A stretch of DNA of 64,000 nucleotides from Thiotrichales bacterium (GTDB lineage Bacteria; Pseudomonadota; Gammaproteobacteria; Francisellales; CACEW01): the NCBI GenBank assembly GCA_947478525.1, contig CANJVU010000005.1, forward strand, positions 1 to 64,000. Direction: 5' to 3'. The translations under genes were made by a program, and so were the position numbers. Below are positions 25,541 to 35,391 of the stretch, piece after piece (positions within the stretch are counted from its first letter, which is position 1; every line of letters starts with the position of its first letter). The notes beneath the pieces are model-generated. The model made no database searches, was not told where the DNA came from, and saw only the letters and a list, made by a program, of their open reading frames with translations.

Positions 25541-26895
25541 GGGATACTCCTCGCCATGGCCGTCGCATTACCGAGATAATTCAACGGCGTTAATTGTTTT
25601 AATGATTGTTTCACTTCCTGCGGTAACGCCAGTGAATCAATAAAAGTGTGCAACGTTTCTTGCGTAATGGCTTTGCCGCGGGTAAGGGCTTTGAGTTTTT
25701 CATAAGGTTCGGCAATGCCATAACGCCGCATCACGGTTTGAATCGCTTCTCCCAATACTTCCCAGTGGCTCATTAATTCTTGATTGAGCAGTTCAGCATT
25801 CACTTCTACTTTATTCAAGCCTTTTAAACAGGACTGATACGCCAGCAACGCATGGCCAAACGCCACGCCGAGATTACGCAATACCGTCGAATCACTTAAA
25901 TCACGCTGCCAGCGAGAGATCGGTAATTTCTCGGCAAAATGTGCCAGCAGGGTGTTGCTGATACCCAAATTACCTTCGGCATTTTCAAAGTCAATCGGGT
26001 TGACTTTATGCGGCATGGTGGAGGAGCCGACATGATTGGCCTCGGTTTTTTGAATAAAATATCCCAGCGAAATATAACCCCAGAAATCCCGACACAGATT
26101 GATCAAAATGGTGTTGCAACGGAAAAAGGCATGGCATAATGCCGCCAGCGAGTCATGCGGTTCAATTTGTGTGGTGTAAGCGTTATAAGCCAACCCTAGT
26201 TTTTCGACAAACGCCTGGCTGATCGCGGGCCAGTTGAGTTCTGGGCAGGCCACGTAATGCGCATTGAAATTACCGACGGCGCCATTTAATTTGCCCACAA
26301 TGGGGATTTTTTTTACGGGCCCCAATTGTCCCAGTCGATCGACCATATTGGCGAATTCTTTGCCAAGCGTTGTGGGGGTTGCAGCTTGACCATGGGTGCG
26401 TGCCAACATCGGTTGTTCGGCATAGATATGTGCCATCTGTTTGAGTTGTTGACACAGCGCTTCTAACGCGGGAACCAGCACTTCATCACGCGCCGTTTTC
26501 AACATCAACCCATAAGCCAGATTATTGATATCTTCGGAAGTACAGCCAAAATGAATCCACTCGCCGATGGCCTTTAATTCAGTATGTTCAGTGAATTGTT
26601 GCTTGAGATAATATTCAACCGCTTTGACATCGTGATGCGTTGTCGCTTCAATCTGTTTAATCTGTTCTGCATCTTTCAAGCTAAATTTTTTAATCAAACC
26701 ATTTAAAAATGCTTTGGCAGCAGCACTTAAGGGTTTTAGTTCGGGCAAACCCTGTTGTGTGAGGTGTTCCAGCCACTGTACCTCAACTACGGTGCGATAA
26801 TACATTAATCCATATTCGCTAAAAATCGCGCGTAACGGCTCCAGTGTTTTGGCGTAGCGGCCATCGAGGGGGGAGAGTGCAGTTAGGGTGTGCAT
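25537..26895 (-). CDS. purB: Adenylosuccinate lyase
   Basis: 452 residues. It releases fumarate from SAICAR and from adenylosuccinate in purine synthesis. Motifs: LSPLDGRYAKT at the start, TTHHDVKAVEY near residue 88, the catalytic His in ARTHGQAATPTTLGKE, and the signature GSSTMPHKVNPIDFEN near residue 290. The start at MHTLTALSP is standard for the proteobacterial form. purA, which makes its substrate, lies 4 kb away on the other strand. First gene of the purB-permease-PLD unit. Confidence 0.97.
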   Translation of the reverse strand: MHTLTALSPLDGRYAKTLEPLRAIFSEYGLMYYRTVVEVQWLEHLTQQGLPELKPLSAAAKAFLNGLIKKFSLKDAEQIKQIEATTHHDVKAVEYYLKQQFTEHTELKAIGEWIHFGCTSEDINNLAYGLMLKTARDEVLVPALEALCQQLKQMAHIYAEQPMLARTHGQAATPTTLGKEFANMVDRLGQLGPVKKIPIVGKLNGAVGNFNAHYVACPELNWPAISQAFVEKLGLAYNAYTTQIEPHDSLAALCHAFFRCNTILINLCRDFWGYISLGYFIQKTEANHVGSSTMPHKVNPIDFENAEGNLGISNTLLAHFAEKLPISRWQRDLSDSTVLRNLGVAFGHALLAYQSCLKGLNKVEVNAELLNQELMSHWEVLGEAIQTVMRRYGIAEPYEKLKALTRGKAITQETLHTFIDSLALPQEVKQSLKQLTPLNYLGNATAMARSIP

Positions 26896-26925
26896 AAACG
26901 AGTCTCATATGAAGTGCTGAGTACA

Positions 26926-26954
26926 TTATAGCGCGCACCCGCACCTATTTGCAG
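26926..26954 (-). promoter_or_regulatory. Promoter for the purB operon
   Basis: Minus strand TATAAT (plus 26926-26931), a perfect -10, 31 bases before the purB ATG. The -35 is only CTGCAA (plus 26949-26954) at 17 bases. Divergent from the tRNA-Ser promoter. Confidence 0.5.
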
Positions 26955-26974
26955 CTGGAATCACACTAAATCGA

Positions 26975-27002
26975 TTGACATTTATCAGGGTCAAGATAGA
27001 AT
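26975..27002 (+). promoter_or_regulatory. Strong sigma-70 promoter for tRNA-Ser
   Basis: TTGACA (26975-26980), 16-base spacer, TAGAAT (26997-27002). The expected start is only a few bases before the mature tRNA at 27015. Confidence 0.75.
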
Positions 27003-27014
27003 AGCCAGACTTTT

Positions 27015-27106
27015 GGAGAAATGGCCGAGTGGTCGAAGGCGCTCCCCTGCTAAGGGAGTATGGGGGTAAGACTCCATCGAGGGTTCAAATCCCTCTTTCT
27101 CCTCCA
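27015..27106 (+). tRNA. tRNA-Ser(GCT)
   Basis: 92 bases with CCA and a long variable arm, as expected for a class II tRNA. The acceptor stem GGAGAAA pairs with TTTCTCC. The anticodon arm CTCCC/GGGAG encloses CTGCTAA with anticodon GCT at 27049-27051. The base before CCA (27103) is T, where most bacterial tRNA-Ser genes have G. Confidence 0.96.
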
Positions 27107-27130
27107 GATTTAATTCTGTGTATATTCCAA

Positions 27131-27159
27131 TTGGCGCGTTCCTTATTTCTTGTTACACT
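27131..27159 (+). promoter_or_regulatory. Promoter for hfq
   Basis: TTGGCG (27131-27136), 17-base spacer, TACACT (27154-27159), with an extended -10 TG at 27151-27152. It lies between tRNA-Ser and hfq and would drive hfq-hflX-hflK-hflC. Confidence 0.65.
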
Positions 27160-27185
27160 GCAAAGAAAAACTCAGGAGAATAGAT

Positions 27186-27419
27186 ATGTCGTCCAAGGGT
27201 TCGTTGCAAGATTTATTTTTAAACACGTTGCGCAAAGAGCGTATTTCGGTGTCCATTTACCTGACCAATGGGGTCAAGCTGGTTGGGCAGGTGGAAGCGT
27301 TTGATGCATTTGTGGTGATTCTGCGCAATTCCGGCAATCAAATTATTTACAAACATTCCATTTCAACCATTGTTCCTACGCGTAATGTGGTGTATTCAGA
27401 AGAGGCGGTAACCCCTTAA
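27186..27419 (+). CDS. hfq: RNA chaperone Hfq
   Basis: 77 residues from the ATG at 27186, preceded by CAGGAGA. Hexameric Sm-like protein that pairs small RNAs with mRNAs. The N-terminal [18 protein letters not shown], the Sm1 strand region ([19 protein letters not shown]) and the Sm2 motif [10 protein letters not shown] with the uridine-binding KH are all intact. The C-terminal tail is short compared with E. coli. The next gene starts directly after the stop codon (TAAATG). Confidence 0.97.
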   Translation: MSSKGSLQDLFLNTLRKERISVSIYLTNGVKLVGQVEAFDAFVVILRNSGNQIIYKHSISTIVPTRNVVYSEEAVTP

Positions 27420-28724
27420 ATGATTTTTGAGCGTCCCCATGCGGGAGAGTCAGCCGTTTTGGTGCATCTCAATTTCCCGCCGTTTTATCCAGAGCAGGCC
27501 GATTTGCCTGAGTTTATCGAGTTGGCACGTTCTGCCGGTGCCAATATTTTGCAGGTATTGGAGGGGAGCCGTTCGGTACCTGATTCAAAATTTTTTATGG
27601 GTTCGGGCAAGGTTGACGAGCTGGCCGCGATTTGTCGCGAAACCAAAGCCGAGCTGGTGTTGGTGAATCACAGTTTATCCCCGGCACAAGAGCGTAATTT
27701 AGAAAAAGTATTGCAGTGTCGCGTACTCGATCGTACCGGTTTGATCTTAGATATTTTCGCCAAACGCGCGCATACCCATGAAGGCAAATTGCAAGTGGAA
27801 TTGGCGCAGCTCAGTTATATGTCGACGCGTCTGGTGCGCGGTTGGACTCACTTAGAACGCCAGCGCGGTGGTGCGATTGGCTTGACCGGTCCGGGTGAAA
27901 CGCAGCTGGAATTAGATCGTCGGTTGATTAAAGGTGGTCTCAAGCAGATTCGCAAACGCTTGGAAAAAGTGCGTTCACAACGGCAGCAGGGGCGACAGTC
28001 TCGCCAGCGTTCGGGAATTCCTATGATTTCGCTGGTGGGATATACCAATGCCGGTAAGTCCAGCTTGTTTAATCGATTAACTGAATCCACCGTTTACGTC
28101 AAAGATAAGTTGTTCGCAACGCTCGATCCGACCTTTCGTCAGCTGCATTTGCCGACGGTAGGTAAGGTGATTCTGGCCGATACCGTTGGCTTTATTCGTC
28201 ATTTGCCACATGGTCTGGTTGAGGCGTTTCGCGCGACTTTGGAAGAAACCGTCCAGGCAGATATTTTATTGCATGTGATCGATGCCAATGACCCGCAGCA
28301 TGATGAATACATCGAACAGGTTAATGTGGTACTGGCACAGATTGGCGCCGATGAAAAACCGATGATTCAAGTGTTTAATAAGATTGATTTAAACCCGGAA
28401 TTATTGCCAGCGGTGCAATACAATAACGATCGTAAAGTGGAGCGGGTTTGGCTGTCCGCGCATACCGGCACAGGCATTGAATTGCTGCAGGCGGCACTGG
28501 CAACGTATTTGTCTGATAAAATCGTGCATGGCCTGCTTACTCTGGCGCCTAACTATGCTAAACTAAGGGCTCAACTCTATCAGCAGCAATGCGTGGAGCG
28601 TGAGCAGATTTTAGAGAATGGCGAGTGGCAGTTAACCGTCACCATTTCTCTGGAGATGTTGCAACGCTTGTGTGATGAAGCAGAAGTTGCAGTAGAGACA
28701 ATATTCGTCAATCATGAGGACTGA
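27420..28724 (+). CDS. hflX: GTPase HflX (ribosome-splitting factor)
   Basis: 434 residues. An N-terminal HflX domain contains FFMGSGKVDELAA and ARTH-like KRAHTHEGKLQVELAQLSYM. A Gly-rich glycine-repeat linker follows (GGAIGLTGPGETQLELDRR), and then the GTPase domain has GYTNAGKSSLF (G1), DTVGFIRHLP (G3) and FNKIDL (G4). HflX splits stalled 70S ribosomes, especially after heat stress. It follows hfq with no gap, as in most gammaproteobacteria. Confidence 0.97.
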   Translation: MIFERPHAGESAVLVHLNFPPFYPEQADLPEFIELARSAGANILQVLEGSRSVPDSKFFMGSGKVDELAAICRETKAELVLVNHSLSPAQERNLEKVLQCRVLDRTGLILDIFAKRAHTHEGKLQVELAQLSYMSTRLVRGWTHLERQRGGAIGLTGPGETQLELDRRLIKGGLKQIRKRLEKVRSQRQQGRQSRQRSGIPMISLVGYTNAGKSSLFNRLTESTVYVKDKLFATLDPTFRQLHLPTVGKVILADTVGFIRHLPHGLVEAFRATLEETVQADILLHVIDANDPQHDEYIEQVNVVLAQIGADEKPMIQVFNKIDLNPELLPAVQYNNDRKVERVWLSAHTGTGIELLQAALATYLSDKIVHGLLTLAPNYAKLRAQLYQQQCVEREQILENGEWQLTVTISLEMLQRLCDEAEVAVETIFVNHED

Positions 28725-28728
28725 CATT

Positions 28729-29925
28729 ATGGCTTCCGGAAACCAGACTCCGCCCAATCAAACACCCCCGCAAAATCCATGGGGTAAACCGCCTGCCGGT
28801 CAACAAAAAGGGCCGCCTGAAATTGAACAGCTGTTTAAACGGTTTTTCGGCAAGGGGGCACCTGCGCCAAAATCGGAAAAACCCCCTGAAGCTGCGGCAC
28901 CCAAAAAAACCAATGTTTGGATCGCCATTCCCGTCGTGGTTGCCGTACTAATTGTGCTGTGGGCATTCTCGGGTATTTATAGTTTAACGTCGTCACAGCA
29001 AGCCGTGGTATTGCGGTTGGGTAAAGTGGATAACACGCAGTCAGTGGTTGGACAGCATTGGTTCCCTCGGTTTATTGATCAAGTTTATGTTGTCAACACT
29101 AAGCCTGCAGATCCTCTTATCTTAAACCAAGTCTTATTAACTCACGAAGGGGATTTGGTGAACGTTGAGTTGGCGGTGACTTATCAAGTTGATGATGCCC
29201 CAACGTTTTTATTCGCACAAAATGATCCGCTCAGCGCGTTGCAAACGATGGTCAGTGCAACCGCGCAGCAAGTGGTGGGCAATACTGCTGCTAACACGTT
29301 GCTGAGTTCAGGTAATGCAGCAGTAGAAGCATCGATCGTGAATGGCGTGCAAACCCTTTTGCAACAAGATCCTTTGGGCATCAGTGTGGCGCAAGTAAAG
29401 TTGACTTCGGTTACCTTGCCGCAAACCACGCAAGAGGCCTATAAACAAGTGACTGCCGCGCAAACCGCGGTGAATACCCAATTGACGCAAGCGAAAGTGT
29501 ACGCTGCTGGTGTAGTGCCAACGGCTGCCGCTAAAACCGATGCCATGGTGCAAGCAGCCAATGCCTATCAGCAACAGGTGGTACTGGCGGCGCAAGTGAA
29601 TATTGCTCAGTTTCAAGCGTTGCTACCGGTGTATCAGCAGTATCCAGCGGTCACCAAAACCCGTTTGTATTACGATGCGATGGAGCAGGTGTTGCATAAC
29701 AGTCGCGTAATCGTGACCGATGGCGGTGATAAAGGTAACAATAATTATTATTTGCCGCTCGGCAATGCCCTGGTACCCGCAGCAACCTCGGCATCTGTAC
29801 CAGTAACATCAACAGCACAGAGTGCAACGGCAAATTCAGCGCAAGCAGTCCCTACGCTTTCTTTTAACGACAAAGAAGTGGCGCAACAAGTGAAGTATGT
29901 ACGCTGGGCGGAGGCGCAACAATGA
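28729..29925 (+). CDS. hflK: HflK, SPFH subunit of the FtsH regulator
   Basis: 398 residues from the ATG at 28729, with GAGGA 8 bases upstream; an ATG at 28714 inside hflX lacks a ribosome site. The cytosolic N-terminus is rich in Pro, Asn, Gln and Gly. One membrane helix lies at about residues 64-86 and a periplasmic SPFH domain starts SSQQAVVLRLGK. With HflC it builds the large cage around the protease FtsH. The C-terminal tail is rich in Ala, Ser, Thr and Val and shows little conservation. Confidence 0.95.
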   Translation: MASGNQTPPNQTPPQNPWGKPPAGQQKGPPEIEQLFKRFFGKGAPAPKSEKPPEAAAPKKTNVWIAIPVVVAVLIVLWAFSGIYSLTSSQQAVVLRLGKVDNTQSVVGQHWFPRFIDQVYVVNTKPADPLILNQVLLTHEGDLVNVELAVTYQVDDAPTFLFAQNDPLSALQTMVSATAQQVVGNTAANTLLSSGNAAVEASIVNGVQTLLQQDPLGISVAQVKLTSVTLPQTTQEAYKQVTAAQTAVNTQLTQAKVYAAGVVPTAAAKTDAMVQAANAYQQQVVLAAQVNIAQFQALLPVYQQYPAVTKTRLYYDAMEQVLHNSRVIVTDGGDKGNNNYYLPLGNALVPAATSASVPVTSTAQSATANSAQAVPTLSFNDKEVAQQVKYVRWAEAQQ

Positions 29926-30803
29926 AAAAAATTCTATTGATAATTCTGGTCATCATTTTGATTGGCTTATATTTAAGTGTGTATGTCGTTGATCAAGGTC
30001 AACAGGCAGTGGTATTGCGTATGGGCAAACCGATTCCAACAACCGTGGGGAATGTTGAAGTGGCGAAGCCGGGTTTGCATATCCAATATCCCTTGTTTGA
30101 GGCGACCAAGTTGGTGGATATGTCGATGCAAAATCTCAGCATCACCGTGCCGCAGCTGTTGAGTTCAGATCAACAGGCCTTCAATATGACCTTGATGATT
30201 AACTGGAAAGTGCAAGAAGCCGGTTCCTATTACCAAACCAATCATAATGATTCTGCTGCCATGGAAGCCGCGATTAAAAAAGCCGTGTTACCGATTGTGC
30301 AATCGATGGCCAAACAAAATACGTTGGTACAGATGTTAGCACCTGCGCAACAATCTGCGCTGCAGGCGGCTGTATTGAAAGCAGCAGCACAAGTGGCTTT
30401 GCCGTCTTGTGTACAAGTACAGGGTGTACAAATCACCTCGATTACTTTGTCGGACAGTGAGGTGAGCGCAACCTACCAAACCATGCAATCAAATTTTGCA
30501 GCGGATGCTGCAGCGATTACGGCACAGGGTAATCAGCAAGCCCAGGCGATCAAGGCGCAGGCAGATCAGCAAGCGGCGTTGGCATTGCAGCAAGTGCAAG
30601 TACAAGTCGCGCAGATTCGTGCCAAAGGCGACGCTTCAGCTGCGTTGATTGAAGCCAAAGCGTATCAGCAAGATCCGGATTTTTATCAGTTCTATCGCAG
30701 TTTGCAAGCCTATCAGAATGCGTTTGATTCGCCACAAGATGTGCTGGTGTTGCAACCGAAGGGGTTGTTTTTTAAGAATTTTAATCCCATGCCCCAATCT
30801 TAA
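29922..30803 (+). CDS. hflC: HflC, SPFH subunit of the FtsH regulator
   Basis: 293 residues. An N-terminal membrane helix (residues 3-25) is followed by the SPFH domain (VVDQGQQAVVLRMGKPI) and a long Gln/Ala-rich helical region (about 190-245) that forms the cage wall in the known HflKC structure. The ATG overlaps the hflK stop by four bases. purA follows after 12 bases, as in E. coli-type neighbourhoods where hflC is near purA. Confidence 0.95.
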   Translation: MKKILLIILVIILIGLYLSVYVVDQGQQAVVLRMGKPIPTTVGNVEVAKPGLHIQYPLFEATKLVDMSMQNLSITVPQLLSSDQQAFNMTLMINWKVQEAGSYYQTNHNDSAAMEAAIKKAVLPIVQSMAKQNTLVQMLAPAQQSALQAAVLKAAAQVALPSCVQVQGVQITSITLSDSEVSATYQTMQSNFAADAAAITAQGNQQAQAIKAQADQQAALALQQVQVQVAQIRAKGDASAALIEAKAYQQDPDFYQFYRSLQAYQNAFDSPQDVLVLQPKGLFFKNFNPMPQS

Positions 30804-32114
<1,311 letters not shown>

Positions 32115-32164
32115 TCGATATTTACAGTAAACTCTTTCATTTTGGTCATAATTATGGTATATTA

Positions 32165-32190
32165 CCCCTGTTGTATGAACTAAACAGGGG
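32165..32190 (+). promoter_or_regulatory. Inverted repeat covering the ribosome site of the T6SS operon
   Basis: CCCCTGTT (32165-32172) and AACAGGGG (32183-32190) are perfect complements around a 10-base loop. The AGGGGAA Shine-Dalgarno of tagH begins in the 3' arm, so the folded mRNA would hide it. A possible promoter (TTCATT at 32136, TATATT at 32158) would start transcription inside the repeat, in which case it is better read as a DNA operator. Confidence 0.55.
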
Positions 32191-32198
32191 AAATGGTT

Positions 32199-33593
32199 AT
32201 GATCGTATTGGAAATTGTCCAAGCGGATTCAACGCTGCGTGGCTATCAAAAAAGCCAGGTATTCTCAGCCGCAGGCGGTAGTATTGGTCGCAGTGATCGC
32301 TGTGATTGGGTGTTGCCAGACCCAAGCCGCATGCTCTCGAGTGAGCACGCTAAAATTCATTTTTCAGATGGCCATTATTATTTGGTGGATTGCAGCACCA
32401 ATGGCATTAGTCTAAAAACGGGCGAGGTGTTGCAGCCGCATCAACCTTACCGTTTGCAGGAACGCCAGGTGTTTATGTTTGGCAGCTATCAGGTGATGGT
32501 GAAATTGATTCGCATTGAAGCCGATGAGTTCGCCATTCAAGAAGCCGGCTTAACTCATATCGTCAATGATGTGGATCAAAACGCCGATATCGCTCCGCTG
32601 CGCCAGCGTGATCCTTCCGGTGGGCCGGTCAGTCATGCCCGTGATCCTTTCGCCTATTCCAACTCGGCAGAAGCAGCCGTCGCTGACCCATTTCAACATT
32701 TGTTTGAACCCTTAGAATTGGCAAAACCAGCAGCGACAGCCAAAGTGCCAGAAGAAGATCATCTCCCTGATTTTGACCCGATGGCGATGTTTGGCGCGCC
32801 ACAATTCGCACCAGCGGCGCCAAAAGCACGGCAGTTTTCCATTCATGAATTACAAGAAAAACCGGTAATGCAGCCCGTAACACCCGTGGTTGAAGCAAAG
32901 CCCGCGCCAACAATACCCAAACCAACAGCAAGTCCAGCGCCAAAGCCAGCCATTAAGCCAGCACCAGCGCCGATTGTTCAGGTGAATGATACCGTCAGTG
33001 ATACCGATAATTTCTTTGAATTTTTCTGCCGCTATTTTGAGTTAGACCCGCGCTTGTTTGATCATCAAGACCGTGCGGCATTGTATGGCTTAATTTGCGA
33101 CACGTTGGGTGCATTGATGCAAGGTGTCATCACTTTGATGGTGAGCCGTGCGAGAACCAAAAACCAGCTCAAGTTAGATATGACCACGATTCAACCGTCG
33201 CAAAATAACCCAATGAAATTTGCGGTAAATACCCGCCAAGCGTTAGAAATGTTGCTCAGACCACAGGGCAATGCGTTTATGCAACCAAAACAGGCTATTG
33301 AAATGGCCATTGGTGAAATTACCCGTCATGAAGAAGGGATGTTTGGAGGTTTGCGTGGCGGGGTAAAAGGCGTGTTGGGGGCATTTAGTCCACAAGTGAT
33401 TCAGCAAAAAACATCCACGCATCAACCCTCGTGGTTAGATCGAATTAATATTTTTAGCGTGATGACCGCCTGGCGTGATTACCAAAGTCATTATCAATCG
33501 TTGGCACAGAATGATGCAGAAAAATTATATCAACAATTCATTGCTTCGTTCTCTGAAACCTATCTAAAACGTATTAACCAAGAAACTGTATAA
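32199..33593 (+). CDS. tagH: FHA-domain T6SS protein (TagH/Fha)
   Basis: 464 residues from the ATG at 32199, which is 8 bases after AGGGG; the ATG at 32193 is too close to it. The N-terminal FHA domain is complete: GRSDRCDW (30-37), SSEH (47-50) and STNG (66-69), the phosphothreonine-binding residues. A Pro/Ala-rich linker follows (about 180-260), then the C-terminal T6SS-FHA domain (FFEFFCRYFELDPRLF, and later NNPMKFAV and GAFSPQV). In other systems Fha responds to PpkA phosphorylation and promotes assembly; no kinase or phosphatase gene is nearby. First gene of the operon. Confidence 0.92.
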   Translation: MIVLEIVQADSTLRGYQKSQVFSAAGGSIGRSDRCDWVLPDPSRMLSSEHAKIHFSDGHYYLVDCSTNGISLKTGEVLQPHQPYRLQERQVFMFGSYQVMVKLIRIEADEFAIQEAGLTHIVNDVDQNADIAPLRQRDPSGGPVSHARDPFAYSNSAEAAVADPFQHLFEPLELAKPAATAKVPEEDHLPDFDPMAMFGAPQFAPAAPKARQFSIHELQEKPVMQPVTPVVEAKPAPTIPKPTASPAPKPAIKPAPAPIVQVNDTVSDTDNFFEFFCRYFELDPRLFDHQDRAALYGLICDTLGALMQGVITLMVSRARTKNQLKLDMTTIQPSQNNPMKFAVNTRQALEMLLRPQGNAFMQPKQAIEMAIGEITRHEEGMFGGLRGGVKGVLGAFSPQVIQQKTSTHQPSWLDRINIFSVMTAWRDYQSHYQSLAQNDAEKLYQQFIASFSETYLKRINQETV

Positions 33594-33605
33594 GGAAACT
33601 GTTCT

Positions 33606-34061
33606 ATGAAAATGCTAAAACTCATTGCCTGCCTGCTGTTATTGAGTGTATTGGCAGGGTGTGCACAACTGCGCACTTCGATGGTCACCACCCAAGACGT
33701 CAATGCCGACATTGATGGCACGCCATCGCCCATTGTTGTTAAAGTGTATGAACTCAGCTCAGCAGAGGTGTTCAATCAAAGTAGCTTTTTTGCTTTATTT
33801 GATTCCCCGCAAGCAACTTTGGGTTCATCGTTGTTAAGTCTGAACGAAGTGGTGCTGGTGCCCGCGGACAGTAAACATGTGTGGTTTAGCTTAAACCCAC
33901 AAACCCAGTATATTGGCATTGTGGCCGGTTATCGCGATTTGAGCCATACCGCATGGCGTCAAGTGATTCCATTAGATCCTAATTCCAGCCGTGAGATGGG
34001 CTTTGGTATGGATATTTCATTATCGGCCACTGGGGTTTCCATCAGTAAGGACTCGCTATGA
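33606..34061 (+). CDS. tssJ: T6SS outer-membrane lipoprotein TssJ
   Basis: 151 residues with a signal peptide and lipobox LAGC (Cys at residue 19), then a small beta-sandwich domain. Family features are VVKVYELSS, FFALFDSPQATLG and LVPADSKHVWFSLNPQTQYIGIVAGYRD, as in TssJ of other systems. It anchors the TssM periplasmic tail to the outer membrane. Its last codons overlap tssK by four bases. Confidence 0.93.
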   Translation: MKMLKLIACLLLLSVLAGCAQLRTSMVTTQDVNADIDGTPSPIVVKVYELSSAEVFNQSSFFALFDSPQATLGSSLLSLNEVVLVPADSKHVWFSLNPQTQYIGIVAGYRDLSHTAWRQVIPLDPNSSREMGFGMDISLSATGVSISKDSL

Positions 34062-35386
34062 TTAACGCCAATCAAATTGTCTGGTCAGAAGGGCTGTTTT
34101 TAAGGCCACACCATTTTCAACAACAAACCCGCTTTATCGAGCAACAGTTTTTGCAACACTCGCGCTTTCAAGGCCAATATCACTGGGGTGTTTATAAGCT
34201 CGAGATCGATCCGATCATGCTCAAAAAAGGCCAGGTAGTATTGACGGCGTGCGAAGGTATTTTACCCGATGGCACACCCTTTGTATTTCCGGGTTCTGAT
34301 GGTGAAATTTTATCGTGCACCTTGACCGGTCCACAAACCGATTTGATGGTTTCTATTGCCTTGCCCCGACGTCGTATGTTAGGGCGTGTGATTGGTGAAG
34401 GAAAAAACAGTAACCATCGATTTCGTAAGAGCTCAATTGAAATCGATGATATCACCACCGATGAGTCTGATCTGGTGAATGTTGAAGTGGCTATGCCCAA
34501 TTTTAGAGTAGTAGTGGGTACGCTGGATGGCGAAGAATCGGTGAGTGTGCCGATACTGAAAGTGACCGAAGTACGCGAAGAGGGCGAAATCATTCTTGAC
34601 CCGGCGTACATTGCGCCTTGCCTGGTGATCGGTGCTAATAGGGTCTTGCCCAACTACGTCAAAGAACTCAGCGCCTTGTTGAGTCAACGTCGTAAAAAGT
34701 TATTACAACGCATCAGCGGCATTGACGAATATGGTGTAGCAGGGATTACCGAATTATTATTATTGCAAGTAATCAATCGCTACGAACCCTTGCTGGAACA
34801 TTATCGCAAGCTGCAACATTTGCATCCAGAATCGCTGTATCAATATTTACTGGCATTGGCTGGCGAGCTGTCGACCTTTACTCGCTCCAATCGCAGCTAT
34901 GAAGCACCCCCTGCATATTTACATCAGCAGTTGCAAAAAACGTTTGATGTGCTGATGGCTGATCTGCGCGAAGCCTTTAACTATGTATTTGACGAACCGG
35001 CGATTCGTTTGCCGTTGAAACCATACAAATATGGGTTACATATTGTCTCGTTGCAAGATCATAAAGCCATGAACTACAAACGCTTTGTGTTGGCAGTGAA
35101 AGCACAGCTGCAAACCGAGGAATTACGTCAATTATTCCCTGCACATGTCAAAGCCGGCCCCACCGAGCGCATTAAAGATCTGGTCAATTTGCAATTGCCC
35201 GGCATTGCATTAACCAGTTTGGCCGTAGCGCCACGGCAAATTCCGTATCACAGCGAATTTGTTTATTTTGAATTGAATACCCATTCAGAGCTGTGGACAG
35301 CCTTGGCGCAATCGGCAGGGCTGGCGTTCCATCTGGGGCGTAACTTTCCAGGAATCCAATTAGAATTGTGGGCAATTAAGGGGTAA
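34058..35386 (+). CDS. tssK: T6SS baseplate protein TssK
   Basis: 442 residues starting with the family hallmark IVWSEGLFLRPHHFQQQTRF. TssK forms trimers that link the baseplate to the TssL/TssM membrane complex through its C-terminal head and is related to phage receptor-binding proteins. Length matches the family. The rest of the baseplate (TssE, F, G) is not in this window. Confidence 0.95.
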   Translation: MINANQIVWSEGLFLRPHHFQQQTRFIEQQFLQHSRFQGQYHWGVYKLEIDPIMLKKGQVVLTACEGILPDGTPFVFPGSDGEILSCTLTGPQTDLMVSIALPRRRMLGRVIGEGKNSNHRFRKSSIEIDDITTDESDLVNVEVAMPNFRVVVGTLDGEESVSVPILKVTEVREEGEIILDPAYIAPCLVIGANRVLPNYVKELSALLSQRRKKLLQRISGIDEYGVAGITELLLLQVINRYEPLLEHYRKLQHLHPESLYQYLLALAGELSTFTRSNRSYEAPPAYLHQQLQKTFDVLMADLREAFNYVFDEPAIRLPLKPYKYGLHIVSLQDHKAMNYKRFVLAVKAQLQTEELRQLFPAHVKAGPTERIKDLVNLQLPGIALTSLAVAPRQIPYHSEFVYFELNTHSELWTALAQSAGLAFHLGRNFPGIQLELWAIKG

Positions 35387-35391
35387 GTGAG

